DNA from: a virus
Virus record (IMG/VR): IMGVR_UViG_3300033156_000272
Location: 23,094-87,093 of that record
Direction: 5' to 3' (one strand)
Length of the DNA stretch: 64,000 bases
Under the pieces are notes generated by a model. The model did no database searches. It saw only the letters and a list, made by a program, of their open reading frames with translations, and was not told the origin of the DNA. A program made the position numbers and the translations under genes. Shown here piece after piece: positions 1 through 9,458 of the stretch. Each line of letters begins with the position of its first letter. The stretch's first letter is position 1.

Positions 1-894
1 ACATCATCCGATCCAATCGAATTCGTGCAGATTGATGATTATAACGTTCAAGTTGTTAACTCAGCTCCGCAAGAACTCATACCTGGTTTCCGTGGAGTAT
101 TTGAAGGGCTCTCCGGGATGCACAAACAATTTATTCGTGTGAGAGAAACATACGAGAACGCCGATGGCTATATGGATCGTGTCTCGAGCGACGAAGAAAT
201 CATCACTGGTATCTTTGTGATCCCGAGTAAAGTAACTGCTCCCCAACCTGAAGGTGGTGTTGACAGTGATACCGAGTGGCTATATACCAAATGTCAGGTA
301 AAGAAAGACGACATAATATACCCTCTCGATTATTCCGAATCACGTGAAATGGTATCTTTCATTAATGGCAACTATGATGAAGGGGGAACTTCTGCATGGA
401 GTCATCCTGAAATGGCCTGTGATGGAGATGAATATACTACAGCGAGTATACTGTCTCCTGACGCACCTGGAAACTTCTGGTTAAAAATACTAACACCAGA
501 TACTTTTAATGTTGATGAAACGATTACCAAGGTTGAGATAGGTGCAAAGCATGTTGTTGCGGGAGCGAAGGCAAATGCTTCTCTGACACTGCTTATTGGT
601 TTACAACCAGGAAACTCATACGACTTTACTCCGGTATCACCAAATGTCGTCCCTGAATTTAAGTTTGTAGATGTTACACTAGATCCCATTGCTCCTGATG
701 TGTGGACATTCAAAGATATTGATAATATTAGTGTTGTATATGAAATTGTTCATCCATTACAGGTTGAAGTGTTATTGTATGAAGTATTTATTCGAGTGAC
801 TACTGTGCGCAATGGTTCAAAATATAAAGTTACAAGCGTTCACGATTATGGTGATATATTGCTGTGTGAAGTGGTGAAAATACATGCTGAGTGA
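1..894 (+). CDS. Virion/tail-region structural protein, 5' end cut by window
   Basis: The frame is open to base 1, so the GTG at 25 need not be the true start. About 297 codons are visible. I do not recognise a family. The protein is rich in beta-forming residues and has no membrane segment or nucleotide-binding motif. It overlaps the next gene by 11 bases and heads the tail operon, four genes before the sheath, so a head-tail connector, neck or decoration role is likely from position only. Confidence 0.75.
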   Translation, partial: TSSDPIEFVQIDDYNVQVVNSAPQELIPGFRGVFEGLSGMHKQFIRVRETYENADGYMDRVSSDEEIITGIFVIPSKVTAPQPEGGVDSDTEWLYTKCQVKKDDIIYPLDYSESREMVSFINGNYDEGGTSAWSHPEMACDGDEYTTASILSPDAPGNFWLKILTPDTFNVDETITKVEIGAKHVVAGAKANASLTLLIGLQPGNSYDFTPVSPNVVPEFKFVDVTLDPIAPDVWTFKDIDNISVVYEIVHPLQVEVLLYEVFIRVTTVRNGSKYKVTSVHDYGDILLCEVVKIHAE

Positions 895-1915
895 TTCTCA
901 AAAGAAGTTCATATATCAGAACATGCCGAGTACAGCAGAATATCTAACAGAGAATGCTGTATATCCCACTGGTGATGATGCTATTGAAAATCATCCCCAT
1001 GGTTCGTCTTCCAATTATAGTTGTGTTGATGATGATTTCCCAGATGAGGGAGATACTTATATTTATCCTCCGGGTGTTGTTGGTGATTTTAGCAAAGATA
1101 TATACACTATTGGTAGTGGCTTTGGTAGTGGAGATATTACGAAGGTTACTGTATACTGTCGTGTGAGAAAGGATCAACATTCTGCAGGTGCTCATGCTAA
1201 TTTTGGTATTGATATTGATGGAAGTGAGTATACAATGGGATATTTCGTTCCAACGGGTGAGTGGATAACATATACAAAATCATGGACTGCTAATCCTCAT
1301 ACGGCATATGATTGGAACTGGAACGATATTGCTAAAATCAAACTTCTCGTGCAATTACAAACTCCTGATACTGGTAGGATGATGTGTACACAGCTATATA
1401 TGGTAATTACGCATACTGGGAAGAATATTTCCTTCCGGAAGAGATACGCAAACCAGTGGGAGCTTGAACACAATAACGATGAGGAAATAACATATCCTGT
1501 GATATTACTCAGATATAGTACTCAAGATGATGCAAAGAATCCACTCGACGAACGCAGGTGGACGGACGAAAACTCTGATGATACTGTTACAATAGGGTAT
1601 GGTGCTGAATCAAAATCGCGTCTAATAATTGATGTAGTCTCACCGATGGTTAGTGTTGTGGGGAGAACATTAGCAGCAACTCGTGTAACGGATATGATGG
1701 CTAATCTCATATGGAAGTGGCTTAAGCGCCATGTATCACGTACTGATATGTCCTGTAATGATGTGAGTGACATAGTAGATCTTGATAATCTCATGCCTGG
1801 TCAGAATATCTCCAGGAAGAGAATTATTGCATTCGTAGTTCATAATGTTATCACTGAAAAGATAACTACTGAACAGCTAACAGATGTAAACTACGAGGTG
1901 GAAATAGATGACTAA
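884..1915 (+). CDS. Virion protein of the head-tail or neck region, unknown family
   Basis: This 343-residue ORF overlaps both the preceding and the following gene, as expected for a translationally coupled virion operon. The N-terminal two thirds looks beta-rich, with acidic and aromatic residues. The C-terminal third (from about residue 225) resembles the short adaptor or terminator proteins found just before tail sheath genes. That comparison is inference from position and size; I see no diagnostic motif. Confidence 0.7.
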   Translation: MLSDSQKKFIYQNMPSTAEYLTENAVYPTGDDAIENHPHGSSSNYSCVDDDFPDEGDTYIYPPGVVGDFSKDIYTIGSGFGSGDITKVTVYCRVRKDQHSAGAHANFGIDIDGSEYTMGYFVPTGEWITYTKSWTANPHTAYDWNWNDIAKIKLLVQLQTPDTGRMMCTQLYMVITHTGKNISFRKRYANQWELEHNNDEEITYPVILLRYSTQDDAKNPLDERRWTDENSDDTVTIGYGAESKSRLIIDVVSPMVSVVGRTLAATRVTDMMANLIWKWLKRHVSRTDMSCNDVSDIVDLDNLMPGQNISRKRIIAFVVHNVITEKITTEQLTDVNYEVEIDD

Positions 1916-2354
1916 AAAGGAAGCAACTGCAAAAACAACCGTTCAGCTGTTTTCCGTAGGCAAAATCTTGCAGAGAGGTGATACTGCAATTGTCGAGGCA
2001 GATCTCCCAGAAATCAAGAAAGCTGCCGAAATAGGCTTAATTAAGCTCGCGGAAATAAAGGCTGAAAGGCCCAAGAAGGAATTTCCTAAGAAGGAATTTC
2101 CTAAGAAGGAAGTTACTAAGAAGGAAGTTACTAAGAAGGAAGCACCCGAGAAACTGGCTCCTGCAGAGGAAGAAACTCCTAAAGAGGAAGAAACTCCTGT
2201 AGAAGAGCCCCCAAAAGAAGAAGCTCCCGAAAGTAAGAAGAAATCTTCAGGCAAAAAGAGAGCGGAGTGCCCAACATGTGGGAAGAAATACTACGACCTC
2301 AGTAAACACAACTGCCCCAAAGTTGAAGAGTCTTCTGAAAAAGACAACAAGTAA
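1908..2354 (+). CDS. Small protein with Lys/Glu repeat linker and C-terminal zinc finger
   Basis: The 148 residues fall into three parts: a compact N-terminal domain (about 1-48), a low-complexity linker of KKEFP/KKEVT/KEE repeats (about 52-118), and a C-terminal zinc-finger-like segment with a CPTCGKKYYDLSKHNCP pattern. The linker is encoded by perfect 15-bp DNA repeats. It lies directly before the sheath gene and starts within the end of the previous gene. It may be a small virion or neck protein that contacts nucleic acid; the function is unknown. Confidence 0.65.
   Translation: MTKKEATAKTTVQLFSVGKILQRGDTAIVEADLPEIKKAAEIGLIKLAEIKAERPKKEFPKKEFPKKEVTKKEVTKKEAPEKLAPAEEETPKEEETPVEEPPKEEAPESKKKSSGKKRAECPTCGKKYYDLSKHNCPKVEESSEKDNK
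2073..2147 (+). repeat. In-frame tandem 15-bp repeats
   Basis: Five copies of a 15-bp unit (AAGAAGGAATTTCCT twice, AAGAAGGAAGTTACT twice, then a partial copy) encode the KKEFP/KKEVT linker. The near-identity of the DNA units points to recent slippage or recombination rather than slow protein evolution. Confidence 0.9.
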
Positions 2355-2369
2355 GAATAGGTGATATAA

Positions 2370-3626
2370 ATGCCCGTAGATCCAATAATAGTGGACACAA
2401 CTATATCAGCGCGACCTAGCGAGAGACGTACCTATGGTGCCATATTAGTCATGGGTTTCTCATCTACAGGAACCGCAACTACCAACACGGTGTATCAAGT
2501 CTCTACCGTTACAGAAGCTGCTGCTTTGTTTGGCAGTGCGAGTGATGTGTACAAGGGAATAGAAGCTGCTTTCGTACAGGGAGCAGTTGAAGTATATGCC
2601 GTGTATGTGACCCCGTTAAACAAAACCGACATTGCTGTGGCTGCTGGAAGCGTTCAGGCGCTCTCAGAAGACAATATCCACGATATCTCTATAGCTGCGT
2701 TTACCATCGAGTATACTGATGGCGTTCCGACAGACCCGGGCGCAAACAAAGCGATGGTAAACTTGCTGACTGGAGATATATATATAAATGGTGCTGTTGC
2801 AAGCGATGTCAGCATTGACTATGTTAACTGGGACACAGATGGAGATGCTGAGGGTTGGGTTGAAGACAGTACTGCAAATATTGTCATCATATCCGACGCG
2901 AACGTTACAGATGATACCAAAATAGGTGACTTTGGTGGCCTTGTCGATCTCTGTGACGCACAGCATCTTGTGACAGCTCTACCCTGTGGTAAAGCTGCTG
3001 TAGTTGCCGACTGTATTACTGCTGCCGCGCTGTTCCCATCTCGGAACGTAGTAGTCGTTGCACACAATTCCGACGACGAAATAGCAGGTTCTGTGGCTGG
3101 AGTAATAGCAACTACCCTCCCCTGGGATAAGCTCATGTGGAAGGCAGTTAGCATAACGCAGAGTACCGAATATCGCAAGTCAGAGATAGGCACACTTGAA
3201 GCTGGCGACGTAAATGTTCTCTTTACGAGAGACCTAATTCGTATGTCTGACGGACTTACTACAAGTGTATCGAGCTTGTATAAATTCATCGATGTTGCGA
3301 GAACACAGTACTACCTGGAAGAGGGATTCAAGGATCGTCTTGGCGACCTGATGACGGGTGCTAAAATACCATACGAACAACGCGGAATTGATACCGTAAA
3401 AACCGCACTACAGAATGTGTGTGAAACCGCAGTTGCGTCTGGTGCAATACGGCAACCAACCACAATTGCTGGCGTAATTACCAAAGGATACGCAGTACAG
3501 GTCCCCAAATTTGTTGATGTATCATCGGCAGATATAGCGAGTAGGACGCTCAATGACGTGTATGTAATGGTGCAATTGTCTGGCGCAATTCAGACGATAG
3601 TGATAAACCTCAACATACAGATATAG
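2370..3626 (+). CDS. Contractile tail sheath protein
   Basis: The 418-residue product has the build of tail sheath proteins: an N-terminal arm (PSERRTYGAILV), repeated alpha/beta segments in the middle, and the typical C-terminal part with YKFIDVARTQYYLEEGFKD, then GAKIPYEQRGI and a final strand for the donor-strand mesh. It is followed directly by a tube-type protein, the usual gene order in myoviruses. The sheath contracts around the tube to drive DNA delivery. An SD (AGGTGAT) precedes the ATG. Assignment is from recognised sequence pattern and context. Confidence 0.88.
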   Translation: MPVDPIIVDTTISARPSERRTYGAILVMGFSSTGTATTNTVYQVSTVTEAAALFGSASDVYKGIEAAFVQGAVEVYAVYVTPLNKTDIAVAAGSVQALSEDNIHDISIAAFTIEYTDGVPTDPGANKAMVNLLTGDIYINGAVASDVSIDYVNWDTDGDAEGWVEDSTANIVIISDANVTDDTKIGDFGGLVDLCDAQHLVTALPCGKAAVVADCITAAALFPSRNVVVVAHNSDDEIAGSVAGVIATTLPWDKLMWKAVSITQSTEYRKSEIGTLEAGDVNVLFTRDLIRMSDGLTTSVSSLYKFIDVARTQYYLEEGFKDRLGDLMTGAKIPYEQRGIDTVKTALQNVCETAVASGAIRQPTTIAGVITKGYAVQVPKFVDVSSADIASRTLNDVYVMVQLSGAIQTIVINLNIQI

Positions 3627-3638
3627 GTGGTGTAAATA

Positions 3639-4070
3639 ATGCCTGAACCAGCTGTATACGATATAAGAAAGGCCACGCTTAAAATAAACGGCGTAATAAT
3701 CGAAGGCATCGGTGAAGATGGATATGGAATCACTCCATCGGGTGAAACCACCCTAATCACTGGTCTCTTCGGGGAAAACGGTTTCAATGTAGACCCCAGT
3801 ACCGGCGCTGAAGCAACGGTTAATCTGCAAAGTACAAGCCCATCAAATGAAATGTTGACCTTGCTAAAGAAGGTACAAGACGCTGGCACGCAGCAGCCAT
3901 TCACGTTCGAAATTATCGTTGATTACGAATTTGTCGAAGCGTTTGGCTTCAAGTCACAGATAATCAACTACTGTCTGATTGTCGGCTGGCCTGAGCACGA
4001 GTCATCCAAAGAGTCAAACCAGTATGAATGGAAATTCATAGGCTATGGCTACGAGAGACAGCCCATATAA
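3639..4070 (+). CDS. Tail tube protein
   Basis: This 143-residue beta-rich protein (GVIIEGIGEDGYGITPSGE near the N-terminus; ends in a YEWKFIGYGYERQPI strand) sits between sheath and tail-assembly chaperone, the standard place for the tube subunit. Length and strand pattern fit DUF3277-like tube proteins of contractile tails. It would polymerise into the inner tube on the tape measure. Confidence 0.82.
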   Translation: MPEPAVYDIRKATLKINGVIIEGIGEDGYGITPSGETTLITGLFGENGFNVDPSTGAEATVNLQSTSPSNEMLTLLKKVQDAGTQQPFTFEIIVDYEFVEAFGFKSQIINYCLIVGWPEHESSKESNQYEWKFIGYGYERQPI

Positions 4071-4083
4071 GGAGGTAAACCGC

Positions 4084-4440
4084 ATGAGTGAGGAAAACCC
4101 GATCGAAAGTGCGAGCCTTGAAGAATTGTATGTCAGAGACGAGACAGTCGAAAAAGAACTCTTCGGAGTGAACTTCGAATTTCGGGAACTCAGTGGTGAA
4201 GACCTACTGAACCTAGTGTCTGGTTGTACACTTCCGGATGGAAGCGTTGACAAGGTCAAGTACGCAAAATCGCTCTTCAAGAGAGCCATCTTAAAACCGA
4301 AAGAACTCGATGTTGGCAGATTGAAGGCAACTGTCCTGACCCAGCTAATTCAGGAAACTGAAGCTGCCTGTGGTCTCGGTGGTGATGCAATAAAAAACTT
4401 CGCAACAAGGTCAGAGGATATCCAGCCCTTTACCGAGTAG
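4084..4440 (+). CDS. Tail assembly chaperone, short form (gpG-like)
   Basis: The start is set by a strong GGAGGT eight bases before ATG 4084; an upstream in-frame ATG at 4045 overlaps the tube gene and lacks an SD. The 118-residue acidic protein sits between tube and tape measure, where lambda gpG/gpGT-type chaperones lie. Near its end the codons ATA-AAA-AAC carry a slippery heptamer, so a fraction of ribosomes should produce the longer form described separately. The chaperone coats the tape measure during tail assembly. Confidence 0.85.
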   Translation: MSEENPIESASLEELYVRDETVEKELFGVNFEFRELSGEDLLNLVSGCTLPDGSVDKVKYAKSLFKRAILKPKELDVGRLKATVLTQLIQETEAACGLGGDAIKNFATRSEDIQPFTE

Positions 4441-4607
4441 CGTATGAGTGGAAGATCCCACCATCGCAGGTGAAGAAATGGAAAATCTCTGACCTGATGG
4501 AGTGTCAAGCGTATCTTGAGCTAATCGACGAAGCTCACAAGAACGGAGGAGGCAAGAGTAGCCGGTCCAAAAGCGGCAAGAAACTCTGCCAGTATCACTT
4601 TAAATAA
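4084..4607 (+). CDS. Tail assembly chaperone, -1 frameshift extension (gpGT-like)
   Basis: Reading -1 from the slippery heptamer at 4392-4398 gives an open extension of about 69 codons that ends at TAA 4605-4607, just before the tape measure gene. The extension (VAYEWKIPPSQVKKWKISDL, then a Gly/Lys/Ser-rich tail) resembles the T part of gpGT chaperones, including a YEWKxPPSxV-like segment. It has no start codon or SD of its own and otherwise would leave an unexplained 180-base gap in a tightly packed operon. The coding coordinates join 4084-4398 to 4398-4607. Confidence 0.82.
4392..4398 (+). promoter_or_regulatory. -1 ribosomal frameshift site A AAA AAC
   Basis: In the zero frame the codons are ATA AAA AAC, giving the canonical X XXY YYZ heptamer with X=A, Y=A, Z=C. 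Both tRNAs can re-pair after a one-base backward slip. It lies 42 bases before the zero-frame stop, and the -1 frame is open through 4607. Confidence 0.85.
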
Positions 4608-4620
4608 GTAGGTGAAAACG

Positions 4621-7600
4621 ATGCCGATTGATATTCCCCTTGGAAATGTAGTAACAAGTTTCACAACACATGGTGAATCAGCAGTAGTAGCTGGTGCTAT
4701 GGCTGTGGACAAAAATCTCAACCAAGTGAGGAATACAGGAGACAGCCTCCGCAACACTTTTCTATTTCTTTCTTTTGGAATGCTCGCCGCTGGCGGGATG
4801 ATGTCTCGTATGGGAAAGCGATTGACAAACCTTTCTGATACGATGAGAGATACATACGCACAAATTGAGTTTGGTTCCGTTGTTGTAGGAACTATGCTCG
4901 GCAATGTAGATGAATCCATGAAAGAAGTCATGGAAACAGCAATAAGGCTTGGTCGTGAGACCGAGCGTACAGCTCAAGACGCTGTTGATGCAATGCGTAG
5001 GCTTGCAATGGCGGGTTTCGACACTGCAGAGACTATGGGTTCAGTCGAAGCAGTTCTTAAATTAGCAACAATCGCAGAGGTTGATGCTGCAGCGGCAGCA
5101 GAATTGGCTGCTGGTGTTTTTCGTTCATTTGGATTTGAAGCACAAACTGCAGCTGATGCTGCTGCGGGAATGACAGAAGTGGTTAGTATGCTTGCGGCGG
5201 CTGCCTCAAGTAGTGCCGCAACTGCAGGGGAGCTGGCCGAAGCACTAAAGTTCGTTGGTGTAGTTGCGCAAGAAGTAGGATATACTGTCGAATCTGTACT
5301 ATCTGCATTGATGATTGGTGCAGATAACATGGTTAAGGCTGGAATAGCTGGTCGTGGATTGCGTATGTCCCTACTCAAACTATCTGGTCGAGTGGAAGCT
5401 ATGAATGAAAATACGCTCTCACTTAGTGAAGCAATGCGAAAGTACAATCTCGAACTTTCTGACGCACAAGGAAACCTAAAGCCCCTCCCTGATCTCGTTG
5501 ATGAATTCAGCGAAAAGCTCGGAGATCTTACCCAAACAGAGAAACTATGGATTCTACAGCAACTCACGACTGTTCGTGGGAGCACGCTATGGCTTGCGAT
5601 GATGCAGGAAGGGGGAGACGCACTACGCCAGAATGAGGCCATGTTGCAGATTAGTGCGGCCAGAGAAGCCATATCTACAAAGACCAGAGAAGATTCAATT
5701 ACAGTGCTTAAGAGATATAGAAGTAATATAGAGGATAGTGCGTCTGGTCTTCAGTGGCTAGTTAATGAGATGGGGTATACGGTGGAGGAAGCCAATACAA
5801 TCAATGATGCAGTATTTGCGCTGGCCGATAATCAGTCTCGATGGAATACTGCACTAGAAGAATCAAAAGAGCTTTCTGCAATAACCGCAGCTCGACTAGA
5901 AACCCTTGCGGGAACACAATTACTCCTCAAATCTAGTATGGATGCTCTCTGGGCTAGTCTAGCAGAAGGGGTTATCCCTGTCTTCACGACATTCAACCAG
6001 ATAGTACGAAGTCTTGCAGATTGGTTATCAACCCTCCCTGGCCCAATAAAGGCAATCATAGCACTTCTTGTACTAGCAACTGGAGTAATCCTTACAATAT
6101 TAGGCGCTATGTTCAAGTGGGCTGGTACTATATTTATGCTTAATGCCGCGATCGCTGCTCTTGACAAAAAAGAGATGAAGAATATTGGTATAATGGGTCT
6201 CTGGTGGTTAAGCATAAAGAATATCTCTGGTGCGTCAAGGGGACTTGCTAGAGATGTTTTCCTCAAGAGCAGGGTAGTAGAGGCCGATAATAAAACCATC
6301 GCCTCTCATGTTACTCTCCTTTCTGCTGAAGCAGCTCAATACAATATAACAAGTGGCGCAGTAATGACAGAAGCGGTCATTATACACGAAAGTACTGGAG
6401 CAAAAATCAAACACAAACTCGCCACAATAGGACAGACAATCACCCTCAAGCTCAATACAATCGCCCTCAAAATAAGCACTGCAGTAACGGTATTTCACAC
6501 CAAGATTCTTCGCATGGCCACTACAGGAGAGGCTCTTCATGCTTCTGCAATTCTTTCGAAGACGGGTGCACTCCGAGGACAAATTCTTGTTCTCAAAATA
6601 TCAATTAGTGCAACAATAAGTCGTACTCTCGCAACAATAAAAGACACCATTGCAACAAAGCTATCTGCTGCTGCAGAATGGATTAGGACACACTCACTAC
6701 TAGCCGCAATAGCAACTACGGCCATGCTCACTGCAAAGATACTGTTCAATACAATTGCACTGGGGGCAAATCTAGCACTTATAGGGATGCATACTGCGGC
6801 CACTATTACATGGGCAGCTGCTAAGTGGGTGGCTACTGCTGCAACTGGCGTTCTCACTACTGCAATGTGGGCACTCAATGCTGCGATGTATGCAAACCCA
6901 CTGGTATGGATAATTGCTGGAATCGCCGGTCTGATTGCAATAATATACCTCCTAATCACCAATCTAGACAAGGTGGTTGAAGTCTTTAGTAAACTAGCAT
7001 CACTCATAGGGGGATTCTTTAAGTCCGTACTCGACGGAATAGTATCTTCAATCAGTTTTCTCGTTGGACTCTTTCAGTCACTTAGAGATATAATAGAAGA
7101 CACTCTCGGAACCTTCTGGGATATGGCTAGTGGGGTTGGAGCGCTTCTCGGCAATTCAATCATTCCCGATTATGTTGAACATGGTGTGGGTGAGATAGGC
7201 GATAGCTTTAAAAAGATGGAAGGTATGGCAACTAACTTCACGCAGAACGTTACAGCAGCTGTTGGGCCATCAGTTATTGAATCGCCAATTACTAATCCAC
7301 CAGTTATTGAACCACCAATTACTAATCTACCAATTACTAATCCACCAATTACTAATCTACCAATTACTAATCCACCAGTTATTGAACCACCAATTATTGA
7401 ACCACCAATTATTGAATCACCAATTATCAATCCACTGGCTATCGAGACATCACCAGTTATTGAACCACCAGTTAATGAATCATCGTCACTTTCTCGGGGT
7501 ATTGGCAACATATCACCAACACCGCCAGTAGAGCGCACAACATCTGTCAATGTTGGCTCGTCGATAGGTAGCGTTACCGTTGGCAGTGCAGAAGATTTGG

Positions 7601-7686
7601 ATAAGGTTGAAGAAATGATGAAACGTAGAGACGCAGAATTGATGAGAGAGATATCATTCAAGCTCAACAAGCAGAGAGGATTCTAA
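4621..7686 (+). CDS. Tail tape measure protein
   Basis: This is the longest ORF of the window (1,021 residues from ATG 4621, which has AGGTGA five bases upstream; the in-frame GTG at 4612 overlaps that SD). The N-terminal 350 residues match the TP901-type tape measure core (AMAGF, AAGVFRSFGFEAQTAADAAAG, LMIGADNMVKAGIAGRGLRM). Hydrophobic stretches occur near residues 474-496 and 758-782. A Pro/Ile/Thr/Asn repeat linker lies at about 883-955. The protein sets tail length and is ejected with DNA. Length would predict a tail of roughly 150 nm by the usual 1.5 angstrom per residue rule. Confidence 0.92.
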   Translation: MPIDIPLGNVVTSFTTHGESAVVAGAMAVDKNLNQVRNTGDSLRNTFLFLSFGMLAAGGMMSRMGKRLTNLSDTMRDTYAQIEFGSVVVGTMLGNVDESMKEVMETAIRLGRETERTAQDAVDAMRRLAMAGFDTAETMGSVEAVLKLATIAEVDAAAAAELAAGVFRSFGFEAQTAADAAAGMTEVVSMLAAAASSSAATAGELAEALKFVGVVAQEVGYTVESVLSALMIGADNMVKAGIAGRGLRMSLLKLSGRVEAMNENTLSLSEAMRKYNLELSDAQGNLKPLPDLVDEFSEKLGDLTQTEKLWILQQLTTVRGSTLWLAMMQEGGDALRQNEAMLQISAAREAISTKTREDSITVLKRYRSNIEDSASGLQWLVNEMGYTVEEANTINDAVFALADNQSRWNTALEESKELSAITAARLETLAGTQLLLKSSMDALWASLAEGVIPVFTTFNQIVRSLADWLSTLPGPIKAIIALLVLATGVILTILGAMFKWAGTIFMLNAAIAALDKKEMKNIGIMGLWWLSIKNISGASRGLARDVFLKSRVVEADNKTIASHVTLLSAEAAQYNITSGAVMTEAVIIHESTGAKIKHKLATIGQTITLKLNTIALKISTAVTVFHTKILRMATTGEALHASAILSKTGALRGQILVLKISISATISRTLATIKDTIATKLSAAAEWIRTHSLLAAIATTAMLTAKILFNTIALGANLALIGMHTAATITWAAAKWVATAATGVLTTAMWALNAAMYANPLVWIIAGIAGLIAIIYLLITNLDKVVEVFSKLASLIGGFFKSVLDGIVSSISFLVGLFQSLRDIIEDTLGTFWDMASGVGALLGNSIIPDYVEHGVGEIGDSFKKMEGMATNFTQNVTAAVGPSVIESPITNPPVIEPPITNLPITNPPITNLPITNPPVIEPPIIEPPIIESPIINPLAIETSPVIEPPVNESSSLSRGIGNISPTPPVERTTSVNVGSSIGSVTVGSAEDLDKVEEMMKRRDAELMREISFKLNKQRGF
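7267..7485 (+). repeat. Degenerate tandem repeats in the tape measure gene
   Basis: Units of 12, 15 and 24 bases built on ATTACTAATCCACCA and GTTATTGAACCACCA encode a run of PITNPP, PITNLP and PVIEPP units. The DNA repeats are close enough to allow length change by slippage. Confidence 0.85.
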
Positions 7687-8303
7687 TGATAGCATCAGAT
7701 ATAGATATCAAACTCAATGGCAATTGGTACCGTAGGGTCAATTCAATAATCACATACAAGAATAAGAAGGTGGTTGACTTAACAAAGCATCTGGTTGTCG
7801 ATAAACAAGTTGTATTTGATGCTAAAGCAAAGGAACCACAGATACTCGAAATAATTTTTATTGTCGACTTTAAGAGAGCAGAAGATATTAGATTCTTCAA
7901 TGACTTGCTCATTTCCACTGAAAGCATTTATGTTTCTATTATCAATACTACAGATATAAAATTCAATAATATGGCAATAGAAAAAATGAAGGTTACACGA
8001 ATACCAAGTTCGATATATAGCAGGACAGTAAATGTAAAATTCGTGGAGATTAAAGTAGACGAACAACTAGAAGAATACCCAATAACAGAAGATGATACTC
8101 TCCTAGATGTAGTTGATCGCATTACTGATATTAATCTCGATACCGGGGAAGAATATGGCGTGACGAGCGCCGATATAGAATATAACTGGAGTGATGCATA
8201 TGAAATATATGGCCTTCCCATTGTGTATGATGATGATCCAAATACTACAGAGAATACTCCTAGCGAAGACATAGACTCGTGGGACCATATAACACTAGGG
8301 TAG
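7686..8303 (+). CDS. Tail protein downstream of tape measure, copy 1 of a duplicated pair (first member)
   Basis: The 205-residue product follows the tape measure stop by one base overlap. Its core (KHLVVDKQVVFDAKAKEP, then ILEIIFIVDFKRAEDIRFF and EKMKVTRIPSSIYSRTVNV) aligns with residues about 55-160 of the protein at 8613-9458 (YQVEGKDVVFDSSEMEP, LEITRVPGAVYTRMIKL). Position suggests a tail-tip or hub-connecting protein such as the LysM/gp53-class proteins of other myoviruses, but I see no LysM motif. Confidence 0.72.
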   Translation: MIASDIDIKLNGNWYRRVNSIITYKNKKVVDLTKHLVVDKQVVFDAKAKEPQILEIIFIVDFKRAEDIRFFNDLLISTESIYVSIINTTDIKFNNMAIEKMKVTRIPSSIYSRTVNVKFVEIKVDEQLEEYPITEDDTLLDVVDRITDINLDTGEEYGVTSADIEYNWSDAYEIYGLPIVYDDDPNTTENTPSEDIDSWDHITLG

Positions 8304-8308
8304 ATATA

Positions 8309-8620
8309 ATGAAAGTGAGAAGGTTTACGATCAAGCGTCAAGGCCTGCCAATGATGGAACACCTTAAGATAGACGAGGCATCCTACAAAATCAGAGTGTG
8401 GTGGAACGAGGGCTATGTTCTAAGCATGATGCGGATGATTAGTAGAGAGGTCGTAATATCTACACGAATATCTGGCCAAGGATTTCATACCGCGCGTAAT
8501 AGTAATGAACAGGTGTTATTTGGGCTATATGTGTCTTCATACTCAGAAGAACAATTCACTCTGGTATTAGTATGCAACCAAACAGAGTACAACGAACTGA
8601 GGGGGTTGGTACATGACTAA
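8309..8620 (+). CDS. Tail protein, copy 1 of a duplicated pair (second member)
   Basis: The 103-residue protein shares RxWWNEGYV, a Met-rich turn, EVV(I/L)S(T/S)R, and HTxRNSxxQxLFxL with the 9455-9781 product. ATG 8309 is chosen because the upstream ATG at 8279 lies inside the preceding gene and lacks an SD. It overlaps the next gene. It is likely a small baseplate-associated protein; the role is unknown. Confidence 0.68.
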   Translation: MKVRRFTIKRQGLPMMEHLKIDEASYKIRVWWNEGYVLSMMRMISREVVISTRISGQGFHTARNSNEQVLFGLYVSSYSEEQFTLVLVCNQTEYNELRGLVHD

Positions 8621-9458
8621 TATTACATATGAGCAATGGATATCTCACCTAGACGAGGCAACTAATACAGGTGCATACGATGTCGTTCAGAAAACTCCCC
8701 CTCCTCCCTTCCTGGATACAGCTACTATAACACTCGGCATCGGAAATAAGATATATGAGGGCATTCGTTCAATTAGTGGTCTTGAATTCACTCTATCCGC
8801 AGATCTAAGTAAGTATCAAGTAGAAGGAAAGGATGTTGTATTTGACTCTAGCGAAATGGAACCAATAGATATTACTATTAATTTTATATTAGATATTAGA
8901 CAAATAGATATGAGACGCCTGCTGCAAACTTTAGAATCAGCACATGATAACCTATACTTATGCACTCTTGTTACATTTGAATTATATGTTTCTAACTTAG
9001 GGATTAAGAACCTTGAAATAACGAGAGTTCCAGGTGCAGTATACACAAGAATGATAAAGCTCCAACTCGAAGAGATTAAAATAGAGGAGTTGTCTGGAGA
9101 GGCTGCTCTCACGGATGATGAATTAACGAACATTACTAGTGAACTCAGGCAGATATCTCTAGATTCAAAACCAAAGAGTGTAACTATAAAACCCGAGGCA
9201 GCGACGATATATGGTGTCACAATTGGGCCTTCTACCGAATCTCTTCGTCAATTAGAACAGACAATGGATGATTATTATAATATTCAACAAGTCATCTCGC
9301 AGCTAGATTATGCACACCCATATCAGGCAACTGGTTGGGTAGCACCCGAACTTCCCGCATATGATACTAACGACATGACAGAGGAGCAATTCACCGAAAT
9401 GAGACTGTGGGCGGAAGAACTGGTTCCTCATATTATACCGGGAGAGTATGAAGAGTGA
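8613..9458 (+). CDS. Tail protein, copy 2 of a duplicated pair (first member)
   Basis: At 281 residues this is a longer paralog of the 7686-8303 product, with an added N-terminal part (about 1-45) and a C-terminal helical/acidic extension (about 165-281). The conserved core carries VVFDSSEMEPIDI and RVPGAVYTRMIKLQLEEIK. It overlaps both neighbours by a few bases. A tail-tip or baseplate role is inferred from position between tape measure and hub. Confidence 0.7.
   Translation: MTNITYEQWISHLDEATNTGAYDVVQKTPPPPFLDTATITLGIGNKIYEGIRSISGLEFTLSADLSKYQVEGKDVVFDSSEMEPIDITINFILDIRQIDMRRLLQTLESAHDNLYLCTLVTFELYVSNLGIKNLEITRVPGAVYTRMIKLQLEEIKIEELSGEAALTDDELTNITSELRQISLDSKPKSVTIKPEAATIYGVTIGPSTESLRQLEQTMDDYYNIQQVISQLDYAHPYQATGWVAPELPAYDTNDMTEEQFTEMRLWAEELVPHIIPGEYEE

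Noticed and set aside
1-30. Genome left end
   Set aside because: The first gene is open at base 1, so the window begins inside an operon.
7262-7531. Plus-strand ORF of Gln/Leu/His repeats
   Set aside because: It is the second frame of the tape measure repeat region.
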